From Liolophura sinensis (lineage: Eukaryota; Mollusca; Polyplacophora; Chitonida; Chitonidae), in the NCBI RefSeq assembly GCF_032854445.1, contig NC_088300.1, forward strand, positions 17,675,570 to 17,739,569: a stretch of 64,000 nt of DNA, in the 5' to 3' direction. The notes under the pieces were generated by a model. That model saw only the letters and a program-made list of their open reading frames with translations. It did no database searches and was not told the origin of the DNA. Below, piece after piece: positions 1-12,304 of this stretch. Position numbers and translations under genes: made by a program. Numbering within the stretch: the first letter of the stretch is position 1; each line of letters begins with the position of its first letter.

Positions 1-612
1 GTTCTGTTACTGTTCAGCAATACCCTGTTGGTCCTGTTGCCGTTCAGCAATACCCTCATGGTTCTGTTGCAGGTCAGCAATACCCTTTTGGTTCTGTTGC
101 CGTTCAGCAAAACCCTCTTGATTCTGTTGCCGTTCAGCAATATCCTCTTGGTTCTGTTGTCGTTCAGCAATATCCTCATGGTTCTGTTGCCGTTCAGCGA
201 TACCCTGTTGGTTCTGTTATCGTTCAGCAATACCCTCTTGGTTTTGTTGCCGCTCAGCAATACCTTTTTGGTTCTGTTGCCGTTCAACAATACCCTGTTG
301 GTTCTGTTGCAGTTCAGCAATATCCTCTTGGTTCTGTTATCGTTCAGCAATGCCCTCTTGGTTTTGTTGCCGTTCAGCAATACCCTTTTGGTTCTGTTGC
401 CGTTCAGCAATGCCTTTTTGGTTATGTTGCCGTTCAGCAATGCCCTGTTGGTTCTGTTGCTGATCAGCAATACCCTGTTGGTTCTGTTGCCGTTCAGCAA
501 TACTCTCTTGCTTCTCTTATCGTTCAGCAATACACTCTTGGTTTTGTTGCCGTTCAGCAATACCCTTTTGGTTCTGTTGCCGTTCAGCAATATCCTCTTG
601 GTTCTGTTGAAT
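1..612. repeat. 30-bp minisatellite, about 20 units, cut by the window edge
   Basis: Tandem units of 30 bp built around GTTCAGCAATACCCTCTTG, with a few substitutions per unit and no length change. Because 30 is a multiple of three, the plus strand is open for 197 codons as a 10-residue hydrophobic repeat (LVLLPFSNT type). The minus strand reads as a hydrophilic repeat (NQEGIAERQQ type), but several units carry CGATAA, which is a stop in that frame. A fair minus-strand acceptor (TTTCAG) precedes position 633, so an edge exon read on minus is conceivable but unsupported. Best treated as non-coding. Confidence 0.9.
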
Positions 613-2381
613 TATTTCTAGGTAATGTTTACCCTGAAACTTCATGGAACTATAGTAGCCATGGTAAAGGCAAAATAGAGATATAGAAATGCAAAAATTG
701 AACTGGAGTACCACCAAGGGTGTAACAGAGAGAATCTTCAACAAAAAGGGGCTATTAATTAAAAAAATGACTAACACACAGGAGTACCCTGGTCTTAGCG
801 AGAGTTCCAGTACACAAAGGGAAGGACAATTCTGCATATTATATGAATGCATCCAACATTAATGTATAAAAGTAAAATTGGTAAGTAAGTAAAGTACTTT
901 CCCGAATACACAGAGTGTGCTAAAACTGCAGGGCTTCTGTGTCTTAGCGAAGTGCCCATGTGTTTTCCACCACCTTGTGGACAATGTTACAAACAGTTTT
1001 TTTAAAGTTAGAAGTAAAACTGAATTCTAGATTTCCCAGAATTGAAGTATTACACCCTATTACAGGTTTCTCAGAAAGACAACTCCCTATAGCATAGCCT
1101 TTGGAAAGCATCCACATTCAGATTCAGGATATAGCTGACAACTACAGTATATCTGTATCTATGGGCAGAACAATAAATCTAATAGACCGGTATAATTAAT
1201 TACATGAATTGGTAAAATATAGAGCACATATGTGAATTCACTTATGAAAGCAGTTTTCGGGCATGCCAGTGCTTAAGTCTGCATTTATGTAGGCAAAAGA
1301 AAAATCCAAAATCACCAACATAAAGTTACACTGTACTTATGTTCTTATGTACTATATCAGTTTTATGAATAAACCCAAAACATATTCTATTCTTCAACAT
1401 CCACAGTAATGGAAAAGTAACAGTGTTTCCTGTGTAATTTATTTAATCTGAATTAATATACGTGAGCGCAATCAAGGAATAGCCGACATATAGCGACAAA
1501 GGATAGGCGTATAAATTATGTACATGTATAGAGTTTTAATGCACTAAAGCAGGGTAGTACCGGTTACTATTCATCATAAATATGATACACCTATATGATA
1601 TGACTTCATGTAAATCCCCAGGTAAATCCCCAGGTTCAGAAGCAAAGAATTTATAGGCAAAATGCACAACATTCCGTTTCAGAGGCAGGAACAAAAGAGG
1701 CCGGCTACTTACTTGACCAACTCTCCAAATGACCTTGGAGACTCAATGGTACCCCACACCACATTGGACGCCCATTTGGTAAAACCAGTGAGGCTCCATT
1801 GGGGGTTTATTACACTTATTACACGTCAACGTTAGGTGAGAATATCATCGTCCGACTGTTTACTGCACAAACAAGCGGACGATAGAAAACTAAGGGAGGT
1901 AAGTGTAAAGAATAACCTCACAAGCTGGCAATTAGAATCCAAGAATCAGTCTACGAAGATGACTGTGCCGTCCAAGTAATAGAGCCTTCTACAGGGTTTA
2001 TACGATCTGAGGGAGTATACACGGGTATACACGGAGAAAAGTGACACAAGAACAAAACAAAGTAATAAATTAAAACTGCTAGCCAGCAGCAATGTCGGAA
2101 TCTATGCTTTTAGCATTGTCTAGTGCAAACAAAAGGTAAGAATGAAAAGGGGATAGACTGGATGTGAACCTGAATACTGGTGGGTAGAATACTCCCTGGG
2201 CCTACTATTGACGGTCAGTGAGAAGAAAGAATACATTGTTTTCTTTAATATACTGACCCACTGCTTTGTTTGCTTTGATCTACTGGAAACCAACAGAAAG
2301 AATATATTCTTGCAGATTTGATCCCGTGTTCGCCTCCTCCATTATAATAAAGATCCAATGTTAAGTAAATGGGTGCGGGCA
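613..2381. other. Gene-free stretch
   Basis: AT-rich sequence with no recognisable exon, RNA gene or element. The only long reading frame (minus, 517-852) runs out of the minisatellite and has no family resemblance. Confidence 0.6.
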
Positions 2382-2395
2382 GTATGTGCAATAAG

Positions 2396-2731
2396 TGAGT
2401 GAGTGCTTGGTGAGAACGTCGTACTCAACAATTTTTTCAATCATATGACGACGAAGGAATCCTTAGGGTGCATGTACGTGTAATGTGCCTTCTTGTTGCA
2501 GGACGGATTTCCACCGCTCTTTTATTTAGTGCTGCTTCACTGAGACGACTTACCGAAGGCAAGTAAGCCGCCCAGCCCGAGCCATTATACTGGTACGTGT
2601 CAACCAGTCGTTGCACTATCCCCTTCATTACAACTTCCTCTTTTAAAGTATTAGGTGTGACTCGATCAAGGATTGATCCTGGATCTACCGGTCCCGAAGC
2701 GGACGCTCTACCAAATGTGTTATCCGGGCCG
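2396..2731 (-). mobile_element. SINE family S2, full length, with target-site duplication
   Basis: The tRNA-like head is at the right end on the minus strand (CACAxTTGGTAGAGCGTCC type box A, GATCAATCCT type box B). The tail at the left carries GAGTGAGTGCTTGG and the domain GTCGTACTCAACAATTTTT. The 14-bp sequence GTATGTGCAATAAG flanks it at 2382-2395 and 2732-2745, as expected of a target-site duplication. Confidence 0.85.
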
Positions 2732-2745
2732 GTATGTGCAATAAG

Positions 2746-5262
2746 ACTTCTACCTTCTACCATACAAGTCAAAGTATGCATCATTGTAAAATCTGTGGAA
2801 AAAAACTTTTGATAATAATTCAAATCTGGTCGCATGCCAAAGAGAGGCTAGGTTAAAATCTGGTACAGGTTCCATCGTTCTAGCCCTTCTAGTTTTCATT
2901 CATGGTAAAATGTGATTTGTTCAAAATTACAGTTATCGGGAACACATACTCTAATGTGTTCTGACACTAATGAAGCTGACATGGTAAATTACGTGGAAAA
3001 AAAATATTCTGCAATTTTCATTGTTTTTCCCACTTCCGAAAATTCCGGTTGGCATATTTGGATTCAACGTACAGATCAACATTAGAGAAATCAAACCTTT
3101 TTACGAATTAACTAGGCCTACTCTCTGTGTAAAAGCATGTCAGATTACAGCCCAGTCAAACAGTGTAGAATTTTTAACATAAATGTTTTCTATAAAAATC
3201 AAAATGTCCGCTAAACCAGGTTTGGTGTCATTTACATTACATATTGGAGCTTGCAGTTAGCAAACACAAATAATCCTAACAATTTCAATAGACGCCCCGG
3301 CCCCTATTAACCAATTATGAGACAAAACGATGTTTTTGTTTTAGGCCTCTTCCATATATTCAGGTTTTTAAAGAAAATTAGATAATCATACAAACTAACA
3401 AAAAGAAAAGCCATCACTACAAATGCTAAGTGTTTATCTTTTATCAAATACAATATGAAACAATCTCTGACGATATTGTAAACTCTACAGCTCGAGGACG
3501 CAGAAGTCATCACGTATGAACTCCTTGAATCGCATGATAAAAGTCACCGATGCTAACTTTTAATGGTATTAACACGTGCATGTACATGTAGGCTTAAGAT
3601 GTAAAAAATAACTAAACCTACGTTGTAACTACACAACTCATTTCATTTCAAGGCAATTTGCATTTTAAAAAAAATTCCCATGAATATCAATGTCTTAAAA
3701 ACATTTATCATCACTCTTTTCCTTAACAGAAAGTTCAATCCAGGTTTAGTTTTTTGGGAGAGTTCAATACGATATCTCTACTTGATATGCCCTGTCAGAA
3801 AGTATCTCGCAGAACGCGTGGTGGGAAATAAAACGAACTGAGCTAACAGAACCAGGTGTTTAATTTACCAATGGACATAAATGGGCAACCAGTCTTGTTA
3901 TTCGTGGTAACATTTGAAGTTTAGTGTAATTATTCCCCAGCAAAAGTGTGTCACGATCAGTTCCGAAAACAGGATGTAGACAATTAAGTTAAGCAGACAA
4001 ATTTGTTCAGACCATGCCTTTCCTTGACCGCCTGGGCATTTATCATCCGCACATGGCTGTCAACACTGGTATGCCTGTCTTTCCTCATACCGGAGCACAT
4101 ACGTGATCGAGTGCGCATGCGGCTGTATAACTGTAAATGAGATAACAAATTCATTAACTAAAGGAAAGGAAGCTATTCATCGCAAAATGTAATAACATAT
4201 ATTCAAACCATAAGATGTCTTCTGTTTATTTTCTTGATATTTATCTCTGGAAATTTGACACATTTTTTTTAGGAACAAAAAGATATGCTGTGGTACATGT
4301 ACATTCATGCGTCGGCATTGTGGTTATGCACCATCTGTCACAGATGTTTATCATTAGTACATTTTTGCTTCAAAACCTGACAGCAAGCAATCAGGAAATG
4401 TTGAAGTCTAACACAAGTATAAGCAATGTTTTTCTAGCTGATTGACGGCTTAGTTTGGATAATTAAATCACACATCGGAGCTTTTAATGCATGGTTTACT
4501 TGGTGTTCTTCTTCACACATGCAGAGCTGATCACCATCGGATCACCACCGGATCACCATCGGATGTTTATACCGACCATCAGTATGTATATATATAGGAG
4601 CTTGACAGTCGCAGGGAGTCAGAGCTTTAACCATCTGAGTCAGCGAAGTCCGCTATCAACGAAAGGGCCTACTATTACACTCTGTGGTCATTACATATGT
4701 GCGATTGTTTATAGAGCAATGCGTATGAAGGCTCCTGGCAAATTCTGGGAACGGCATGATCGGGTTACGACACGAAACATACGTTTATCAACCAATAATT
4801 ACGGTTGCGATAATATGGCATTATTAATACTTATGTAATTCATGTCATAATTATGGTGACTAAATTAGGGTTTTATTTGGATTACCATGGCACGATAAGC
4901 TTTAGTCCAAACCTATTGCAAAAAGTAATTTCTAATCACACTTTGAACGACTAAGTTTGTCTGCTCTGCGCAGTTACCGTCTGATAGATAGCCTGATATT
5001 TTGAAAATGTCGTATATAATAGTTCATATTACATAGTTCATGTGTGTGTGTTTTTTGTTTTTGTCCTGGACGGTCCGTCATTATAAATATAATGGGGCTG
5101 GGGAGAGTTTAGTCAGTTGTTAGAGCTTACTCTCGTGACCAGCAGATAGCCAGACGTTCTCCACGAGCCCCCGAAGCACTGTAACCTACTGACGGCTACA
5201 CAGCCTTGCTTGGAAGTGGCTGTACGTATTACACGTATTACACGTCAACAGTTTTTAGTTTA
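2746..5262. other. Gene-free stretch
   Basis: No exon, RNA gene or mobile element recognised. It contains only a short triplicated GGATCACCATC-type motif near 4528-4563. The reading frames at 4215-4445 and 4491-4838 lack any domain signal. Confidence 0.55.
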
Positions 5263-7000
5263 TCTCTCTCTATAACAGGTGTTTTACACGCTCTACCATC
5301 TAGTTTTTAGCTTCTCTGTATGTTACAGGTGCTTTACGGACTCTACCATCTAGTTTTTCGTTTCTCTGTATCTTACAGGTGCCTCACGAACTCTACCGTC
5401 TTGTTTATGGTAGCTCTGTATGTGACAGGTGTTTTACAGGCTCTGCCATCTAGTTTTTACTTTCTCTGTATGTTACAGGTGCTTTACGGATTCTACCATA
5501 TAGTTTTTAGTTTCTCTGTATCTTACAGGTGTTTTACGGGCTCTACCATCTAGTTTTTAGTTTCTCTGTATGTTACAGGTGTTTCACGGACTCTTGTTTA
5601 TGGTAGCTCTGTATGCTACAGGTGATTTACAGGCTATACAGTCTTGTTTTTGGTTTCTTTGTGACAGATTTTACAGTTTTACAGGCTCTAACATCTAGTG
5701 CTTGGTTACTGTGTATACTACAAGTGTTTTACCGGCTCTACCGCTTAGTTTTAGTTTCTCTGTGACAGATGTTTTACAGGTTCTACTGTCTAGTATGAGT
5801 TTCTCTGTACATTACAGGTGTTTTACCGTCTTGTTTTTAGTTTCTTGTTGACAGATGTTTTACAGGCTCTACCATCTAGTGTTTGGTTACTCTGTATACT
5901 ACAAGTGTTTTACAGGCTCTGCCGTCTTGTTTTTAGTTTCTCTGTGACAGATGTTTTACAGGCTCTATTGTCTAGTTTTAGTTTCTCTGTGTATTACAGG
6001 TGTTTTACAGGCTATACCATCTTGTTTTTAGTTTCTTTGTGACAGATGTTTTACAGGCTCTATTGTCTAGTTTTAGTTTCTCTGTGTATTACAGGTGTTT
6101 TACAGGCTATACCGTCTTGTTTTTAGTTTCTTTGTGACAGATGTTTTACAGGCTCTATTGTCTAGTTTTAGTTTCTCTGTGTATTACAGGTGTTTTACAG
6201 GCTATACCGTCTTGTTTTTAGTTTCTTTGTGACAGATGTTTTACAGGCTCTACCATCTAGTGTTTGGTTACTCTGTATACTACAAGTGTTTTACAGGCTC
6301 TGCCGTCTAGTTTTTAGTTTCTCTGTGACAGATATTTTACAGGGTCTAATATCTAGCGTTTGGTTACTCTGTATACTACAAGTGTTTTACAGGCTCTACC
6401 GTCTGGTTTTTAGTTTCTCTGTATATTACAGATGTTTCACCATCTAGTTTTTAGTTCTCTGTATATTACAGGTGATTTTCAGGCTCTACCATCTTGTTTT
6501 TAGTTTCTCTGTGACGGATGTCTTAAAGGCTCTACAATCTAGTCTTTGGTTACTCTGTATACTACGTAGATTTTACCGGCTCTACCGTCTAATTCTCACT
6601 TTCTCTGTATATTACAGGTGTTCTGAAGACTCTACCGCCTTGTGTTTTGTTTCTCTGTATGTGTTAGATGTTTCACAGGTTCTATCGTTTTGCTTTCAGT
6701 TTCTTTGTATATTGCAAATGCTTTACAGGCTCTACCGTCTTGTTTTTAGTTTCTCTGTATACTGCAGGTGTTTTATATGGTCTACAATCTAGTTTTTAGT
6801 TACTCTGTTTATTACAGGCGTAACTCTCTAGACTCTATCGTCTGTTTTTTAGCTTTCCTGTATGTTACTGATGGCTTATTTTTAGTTTCTCTTTATGTTA
6901 CAGGGTTATTTTTACGGGGTCTCGCGTCTTGTTTTCATTTATACATTACAGGTTTTTTTACAGGATCTATCATTAAGTTTTGAAACTTTCTCTCGTTTTT
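5263..7000. repeat. 50-bp minisatellite, about 34 diverged units
   Basis: Units measured at 5431, 5481, 5531 and 5581 are spaced exactly 50 bp apart; later units vary. The core is TTACAGGTGTTTTACAGGCTC followed by a T-rich GTTTTTAGTTTCTCTGTAT stretch. Each unit thus offers a pyrimidine tract followed by CAG, the layout of a 3' splice site. Predicted proteins (MFYRLYRLVFSFSV type) are by-products of the repeat. Weaker copies trail off to about 7480. Confidence 0.88.
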
Positions 7001-7743
7001 AAAGGTGTGCTGCAAACTCCACCATTTACTTCTGATCGTGGCTTTAAAACTGCACAGGTGTTCTCAGGTCTACTGTCATGTTTTGAATGTTTCTTAAGCC
7101 ATTCTGGCGTTCTATCGGCTTTTACTTCTATTATTCTGAGCTAAAATTGAGCCATTATACTTTCATAACGGGTGTAAATGGCTTGTCCTATTAGATGTTA
7201 GTTTACAACTTTTGACAGGGTGTGAATTAACACCATATGAAATGTTGTGGATTATCACCTTTTCGAAAAGGACTGAATAGGCACCTTATCTAAAAGATGC
7301 ATTTTTACCCCTTTTTGATGTACATTCACTCCTATTTAAAATGGTGTGCATTTACCCCCTTTAGTCATATTCGGGTACTCTTACCTTCTATCATCTAATT
7401 TTTAAAGTTTGCCTCGTTATTAGACGTGTTGTTCAGGCTCTACGGTCTATTTCTCTAAGTTTTTCTCGATATGATAGGTGTTATATTGGCCCTATCAATA
7501 AGAAATGAGAAGAACAAATACAAAGATGTTGACAAAGATGTCGAAAAGGGTCATTTGTTTTTTATCCTCTCATTTCTCTACATCAAGTGAATACCACTTT
7601 TCTACAGATTACCAATATATAATATATTGTTACTTTCATGCGTGCAATGCCTTAAATATAGCCTAGGCCACAGTTTCTTTTCTATATTCCAACAAGCAGA
7701 AGGGCGAGACAAGGAGACTAATGACAGCCAATTTTAATGATTT
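7001..7743. other. Intergenic, degenerate repeats
   Basis: Decayed units of the preceding 50-bp array continue. A patch at about 7196-7370 holds several diverged copies of a GGTGTGAATTAACACC-like motif. TATATAT at 7744-7750 lies about 90 bp before the next start codon and could be a TATA box, but this is weak. Confidence 0.4.
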
Positions 7744-7835
7744 TATATATCACTTATATACTGCTACCTACCAGGTCTTTTATCTGATTTAGAATCTTCG
7801 GGCTTCGTACGTTCTCAAGTGTTTATAACCTGACC

Positions 7836-9491
7836 ATGTATGCTACAAAGGCACTGCTGTGTTTGACGATTCTGCTCGTCCATCTTTCTGCACTAACCCA
7901 AGCTAGTTGTGGGTTTGCAGAAGCACGCTTTGAGAGGACCAGTAAGTACTTTGACTCCACGAGCTTACCTGTGGCAAAAATATTTAAGTGAAATTAGTTG
8001 TTGTGGAAAATATCGCACTAGCTGTTTCCTATTTGTATCAAATCATCCAATTCTGAGATCAAACTAGATGTAATGGCTTTGAACTTGCTATCAGGCAATA
8101 TGGTATCTTGCCGATACAATTTCTCAATATATACTTGCTCAGTTGGTAGAGTTTCGGAGATCCAGGGTCAATCCTGGGTCTGGTCACACCTAAGACCTTA
8201 AAATAGGAAGTTGCAGCTTCCTCGCTTGGTGTTCAGCATGAAAGAGATAGCGCAACGACTGGTTGACCCGTATCAGTATAGTGGCTCGGGTGGGGCAGCT
8301 TACTTGCCTGTGGTAAGTTGTCTCAGTGAGACAGCACTAGATAAAAGAGCGGTGGAATTCAGTCCAGCAACAAGGAGGCACACTACACGTATATGCACTC
8401 TAAGGACTCCTTCATCGTCAAATGACGTACGACTAAGCACTCAGGCACTCACTCAATCCCTCGAAACATACTTCCAAACAGACAGAACTTCAAAATTTGT
8501 TACGTAAGTTTTCCCCATTGTGTCGTACATTTTAATTCATTTATACAGATTTTGGGCGTAGTTATTTTCTGTACTTTACCAAAACATGGGCATATTTTTA
8601 TAAACTCAGTGAATCTTTCAACTTATTTGGGGGTTACAAGTGGACCATGAACATTTTGGCATCAGAGGTTCAAAGGCATCCAAATCATCGTATTATTACT
8701 TGAGTATAGAGGTATCAAAACAGCAATCAAATCAAATAAATCACATACACATGTGTTGTTTGTAGGGTTCGGGACTGAGGTCAGGTATTGTGAGTACAAA
8801 GGGCTTAACCTGTTACCGGGTTCCTGGCTTATCGACAAGGACGACTGTATGGCGATAACGTGTAACGCGCACGGAATGAGCATGTGCGGGTGAGCAATCT
8901 AAGACCTAAGATAGCTCACGATTTCTCCAGTTCTATGCGGTACCAATGTGCTATTATCATTTTAAGGGTTTGAAAAGGATTTATAAAGTCTTGAAAATGA
9001 TTTTCAATGCTTTGAAATATCACTTTAATTATTTTTAAAAAATCTTCTTTAAAAACCTAAAAATCTTTTTTAAAGATTAAAAAATATATATTTTAAGGAT
9101 TTTATTAAAAGATTTTAAAATCATTTAACAGATATTTTTAAGTATTTTTATATCTTATGAAATAAGATTCACTTTGTGACTCCTCTTCGTTATATGAAAC
9201 ATTGTTATGTACGGCGTTTAACTGTAAGCATACAGACATATATATTTATTTATCTATTTAATTGGTGTTTTACGTTGTACTCAAGAATATTTCACTTAGA
9301 CGACGGCAGCCAGCATTATCGTGGGAGGAAACCGCGCAGAGCCCGACGAGAACCCATCCGCTTGTAGCTGACAGACCTTCCCAAGTGCGGCCGGAGAGGA
9401 AGCCAGCATGAGCTGGACAGCGACAACATTGGTGAGAGGCTCCTGGGTCATTACGCTGCCCTAATGCGCTAACCAAATGAGCCACGGTCCC

Positions 9492-9522
<31 letters not shown>

Positions 9523-9698
9523 ATTTTATACATACATACTTAACACCTCTAATTCTATCTTTTGGTTTTTCTTGTTATTGTAGCTACGATGTAAACGCTG
9601 GAGTGCGTATGCCTCCTCCGGGGTGCAGAATCGTCAGTGATGGCTGTGAGCCAAGGTATATTCCCATGCCAGGTTCCAGGACCAGATGCCCAACATGA
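7836..9698 (+). CDS. Secreted eight-cysteine SVWC-type protein, copy 1
   Basis: Three exons: 7836-7941, 8766-8889 and 9584-9698, joined in phases 1 and 2, giving 114 aa. The start is the ATG that opens a clear signal peptide (MYATKALLCLTILLVHLSAL), with likely cleavage after TQA. The mature part has eight cysteines in the spacing of a single von Willebrand factor C domain: C..YC(E)YKG..LPGSW...DDC....C......MCG, then PPGC...DGC and a final C near the end. All introns are GT-AG. Proteins of this type in arthropods include the antiviral factor Vago; a defence or signalling role here is only inference. Intron 1 carries an S2 SINE and intron 2 an S1 SINE. It is the most diverged of the three copies. 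Confidence 0.85.
8137..8455 (+). mobile_element. SINE family S2, in intron 1 of SVWC copy 1
   Basis: Head at the left (CTCAGTTGGTAGAG, then GTCAATCCTGG), body similar to the copies at 24998 and 59340, tail ending in CACTCACTC. The tail is somewhat decayed. The 98-codon reading frame over it is not a gene. Confidence 0.8.
9243..9490 (-). mobile_element. SINE family S1, near full length, in intron 2 of SVWC copy 1
   Basis: Read on minus, it starts with a tRNA-like head (TGGCTCATTTGGTTAG) at the right and ends in the TTTAATT/(AAAT)n tail at the left. It contains the conserved domain read on plus as TGTACTCAAGAATATTTCAC. Confidence 0.82.
9488..9523. repeat. C homopolymer followed by (CA)n
   Basis: About 18 C residues abut about 8 CA units at the head end of the S1 SINE. 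Confidence 0.9.
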
Positions 9699-10860
9699 GA
9701 GATGGTTCAGGTCAATGGGCGTCATAATATATAACTTACTCTGTCGCCTATCTGTATACATCATCACTACTGTTTCAAGGGCCTAGATGCCCGATTTATC
9801 GTCCATGACAGTTATGACTGTATGCTCCACTTTGGCGGGCAGAAATGATGATTTAATGAGTTTCCTGCGCTGCTCTGGATCCATCTTACCCGCCCATTGC
9901 TATCCGCTATAATGAGACCGACGAGGTATGCAACTCGCCCCCGATTAAAGACATTTAATTCCAATATTTCTAAAACATATTTAAAAGGCACGAGAATGAA
10001 CAACGAAATGGAATTTTTTAAAACATGGAGACATGCCTGCAACATTTCGAATGAATGAGAGCCGTGGTATTTCATAGCGTAATGTTTAAAAGTTTTTCCC
10101 GGGACTGGAAAAAGATGAATAATCTGCTCTTCGTGTGGTTAGTATAGGAAATCCATCCTCTAAAGTATGACATAATTATAACTGTTTGTCAGCAACACTT
10201 GATGTGAGAAAATCAAGGTATCTATTTCGTTATATATCTTTTCCGTTTTCAAATCTGTGATGAAAATATTTGATGAAATAAATGCGCTTGTACAGCGCAG
10301 GTGTTAATAACCTATAAGGCGATACTAAACATGCACATCTGTATTGAGGGAGAAAGTGATGTATGCGAAAAAACACAAAGAACAACAAAATATTACATTG
10401 GTTCAACGTGCCGGCATACACGGTTCACGTGTTATCTTATGCAGTGCCTTTCTCTCTACCCCCAAAGGTAATGTAGCACTCAACACTGCACCCCCTTTAC
10501 TGTGATTGATCATCTTATCAGATAACCTGTTTACTGCGATAAAATCAGAATCGTTTTTGAGGACGTTAACCGCTGTAAGGCACAGTGGTAAGCTTATGAC
10601 AGATAAAAATGATTGCTCTGAAATGCTGTTATATACGAAATGATATATGACATGCGTTATGAGACCTCCCAAGTATGTATGGGCATTACTCTGACAGTAA
10701 AAAACACCTTAGGGCAGTAAGAAAACAACGCAAAATGTTTAGAATTTAATCGTGAAGTTTTCACTCAAACATTAGAGTATTTTTAACGTAAACAATGTAT
10801 GCCTTGTACGTATTGTATAATGGTATTGTATACATCAGGTGTACAGTGCCTATGAATATG
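9699..10860. other. 3' flank of SVWC copy 1, no further gene seen
   Basis: An AATAAA at 10277-10282 could end the SVWC copy 1 transcript, but that would imply a 580-nt 3' UTR. Nothing else is recognised. Confidence 0.4.
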
Positions 10861-11690
10861 TTGACTGCTAACTGGATAATCTGTCAGGATAACTGACATT
10901 ATCAGTTATACCTAAGCAAGGATATTCTGTCAGGATAACTAAGGCATTATCAGCTATACCTAAGTTTGGATATTCTGACAGGATAACCTTGAGGTTATCA
11001 ACTATACCTAAGTTTGGCTATACCTTATTTTAGATATTCCGACAGGTTATCAACTATACCTAAGTTTGGCTAAACCTAATTTTAGATATTCCGACAGGAT
11101 AACTAAGTCATTATAAACGATACCTTAGTTTGGATATTCTGGCAGGATAACCAAGGCAATATCAGGTAGACCTAAGTTTGGATATTCTGACAGGATAACT
11201 AAGACATTATCGGCTTTACCTAAGTTTGGATATTCTGACAGGATAACTAATACATTGCCAGCCATACCTTAGTTTGGATATTCTGGCAGGATAACCAAGG
11301 CAATATCAGCTAGACCAAAGTTTGGATATTCTGACAGGATAACTAAGGCACCATGGTAATGTCTTAGCTATCCTGCCAGAATATCCAAACTTAGGTATAG
11401 CTGATAATGCCTTAATTATCCTGCCAGATGTCCAAACTAAGGTATAGTTGACAATGCCTTAGTTATCCTGTCAGAATATCTAAAATTACGTATAGCTGAT
11501 AAGGCCTTAGTTATCCTGTCAGAATATCTAAAATTACGTATAGCTGATAATGCCTTAGTTATCCTGGCAGAATATCTAAATTACGTATAGTTGACAATTG
11601 CCTTAGTTATCCTGTCAGAATATCTAAAATTACGTATAGTTGACAATGCCTTAGTTATCCTGGCAGAATATCTAAATTAAATCACGGGCC
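10861..11690. repeat. 48-bp minisatellite arranged as two opposed arrays
   Basis: Left half, to about 11350: direct units with the core GATATTCTGACAGGATAAC, AAGGCATTATCAGCTATACC and CTAAGTTTG, measured 48 bp apart at 11181 and 11229. Right half, from about 11357: the same units in reverse complement (TTATCCTGCCAGAATATC). The turning point is the palindrome CCATGG at 11351-11356. The whole forms an imperfect inverted repeat of roughly 330-480 bp per arm. Confidence 0.88.
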
Positions 11691-12296
11691 TATTGGATCA
11701 ATTTGTTCCAAACGACAGGTTTTAATTTATTGATAGAACATTCAGCTTTCTTACAGATCTAACAAGTTTATGGCAATAACAACTTTGTTTTTCTTAAATT
11801 TATGCTTGGTTAATCTCTTGCAGCAAGCATCTAGGTTAATCTTCCTGTGGCAAGCAATTAAATTGTATTTTGAGGTCTAGATATAAAAAAAATTTGGACA
11901 AAACATATATGCAGCTTTTGTCACAGTTTATTGTTTTTAACATAAAAAACAATGAAGCAGATCTACGTGAGCTATTTCATGATTTCTCGAATAAACAAAA
12001 CATGTCTGGGAGGGGCTGTCAATTTTGCCCCAGACATGTATTCTACGAGAAACCAATTCAACTACGCTGTTTTCTTCTTCTTCAAGATCCGGTTAAGCCA
12101 TAATTATTCATTCTTCAAGAAAGTTGTCCTCCAACCACCCGCGGGGTGCACATCGATCACCCCTTATAAACGCCCGCAGCCCATCCACGTATCATCTCCA
12201 TGACACTCATCTAGTTAATATCAGATGCGATAAAAAGGGATTTGTTGCCCAACAATACCACCAATGAAATGCTACATACTTAATGTAAAAGTTAAA

Positions 12297-12304
12297 TATA
12301 AATA
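12297..12304 (+). promoter_or_regulatory. Candidate TATA box of SVWC copy 2
   Basis: TATAAATA lies 75 bp upstream of the ATG at 12379. The matching place in copy 3 reads TATGAATA, so the two promoters may differ in strength. An additional CTTATAAACG at 12163-12172 is also altered in copy 3 (CTTAAACG). Confidence 0.5.

Noticed and set aside
28-621. 197-codon plus-strand open frame of leucine-rich repeats
   Set aside because: It is a direct by-product of a 30-bp tandem repeat without stops; no start context, domain or splice support.
5320-6983. Series of 70-106 codon hydrophobic open frames
   Set aside because: Translated minisatellite units; frame changes between neighbours and no conserved domain.
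8211-8507. 98-codon plus frame (and similar ones at 16399, 2437, 59523)
   Set aside because: All are translations of the S2 SINE body.
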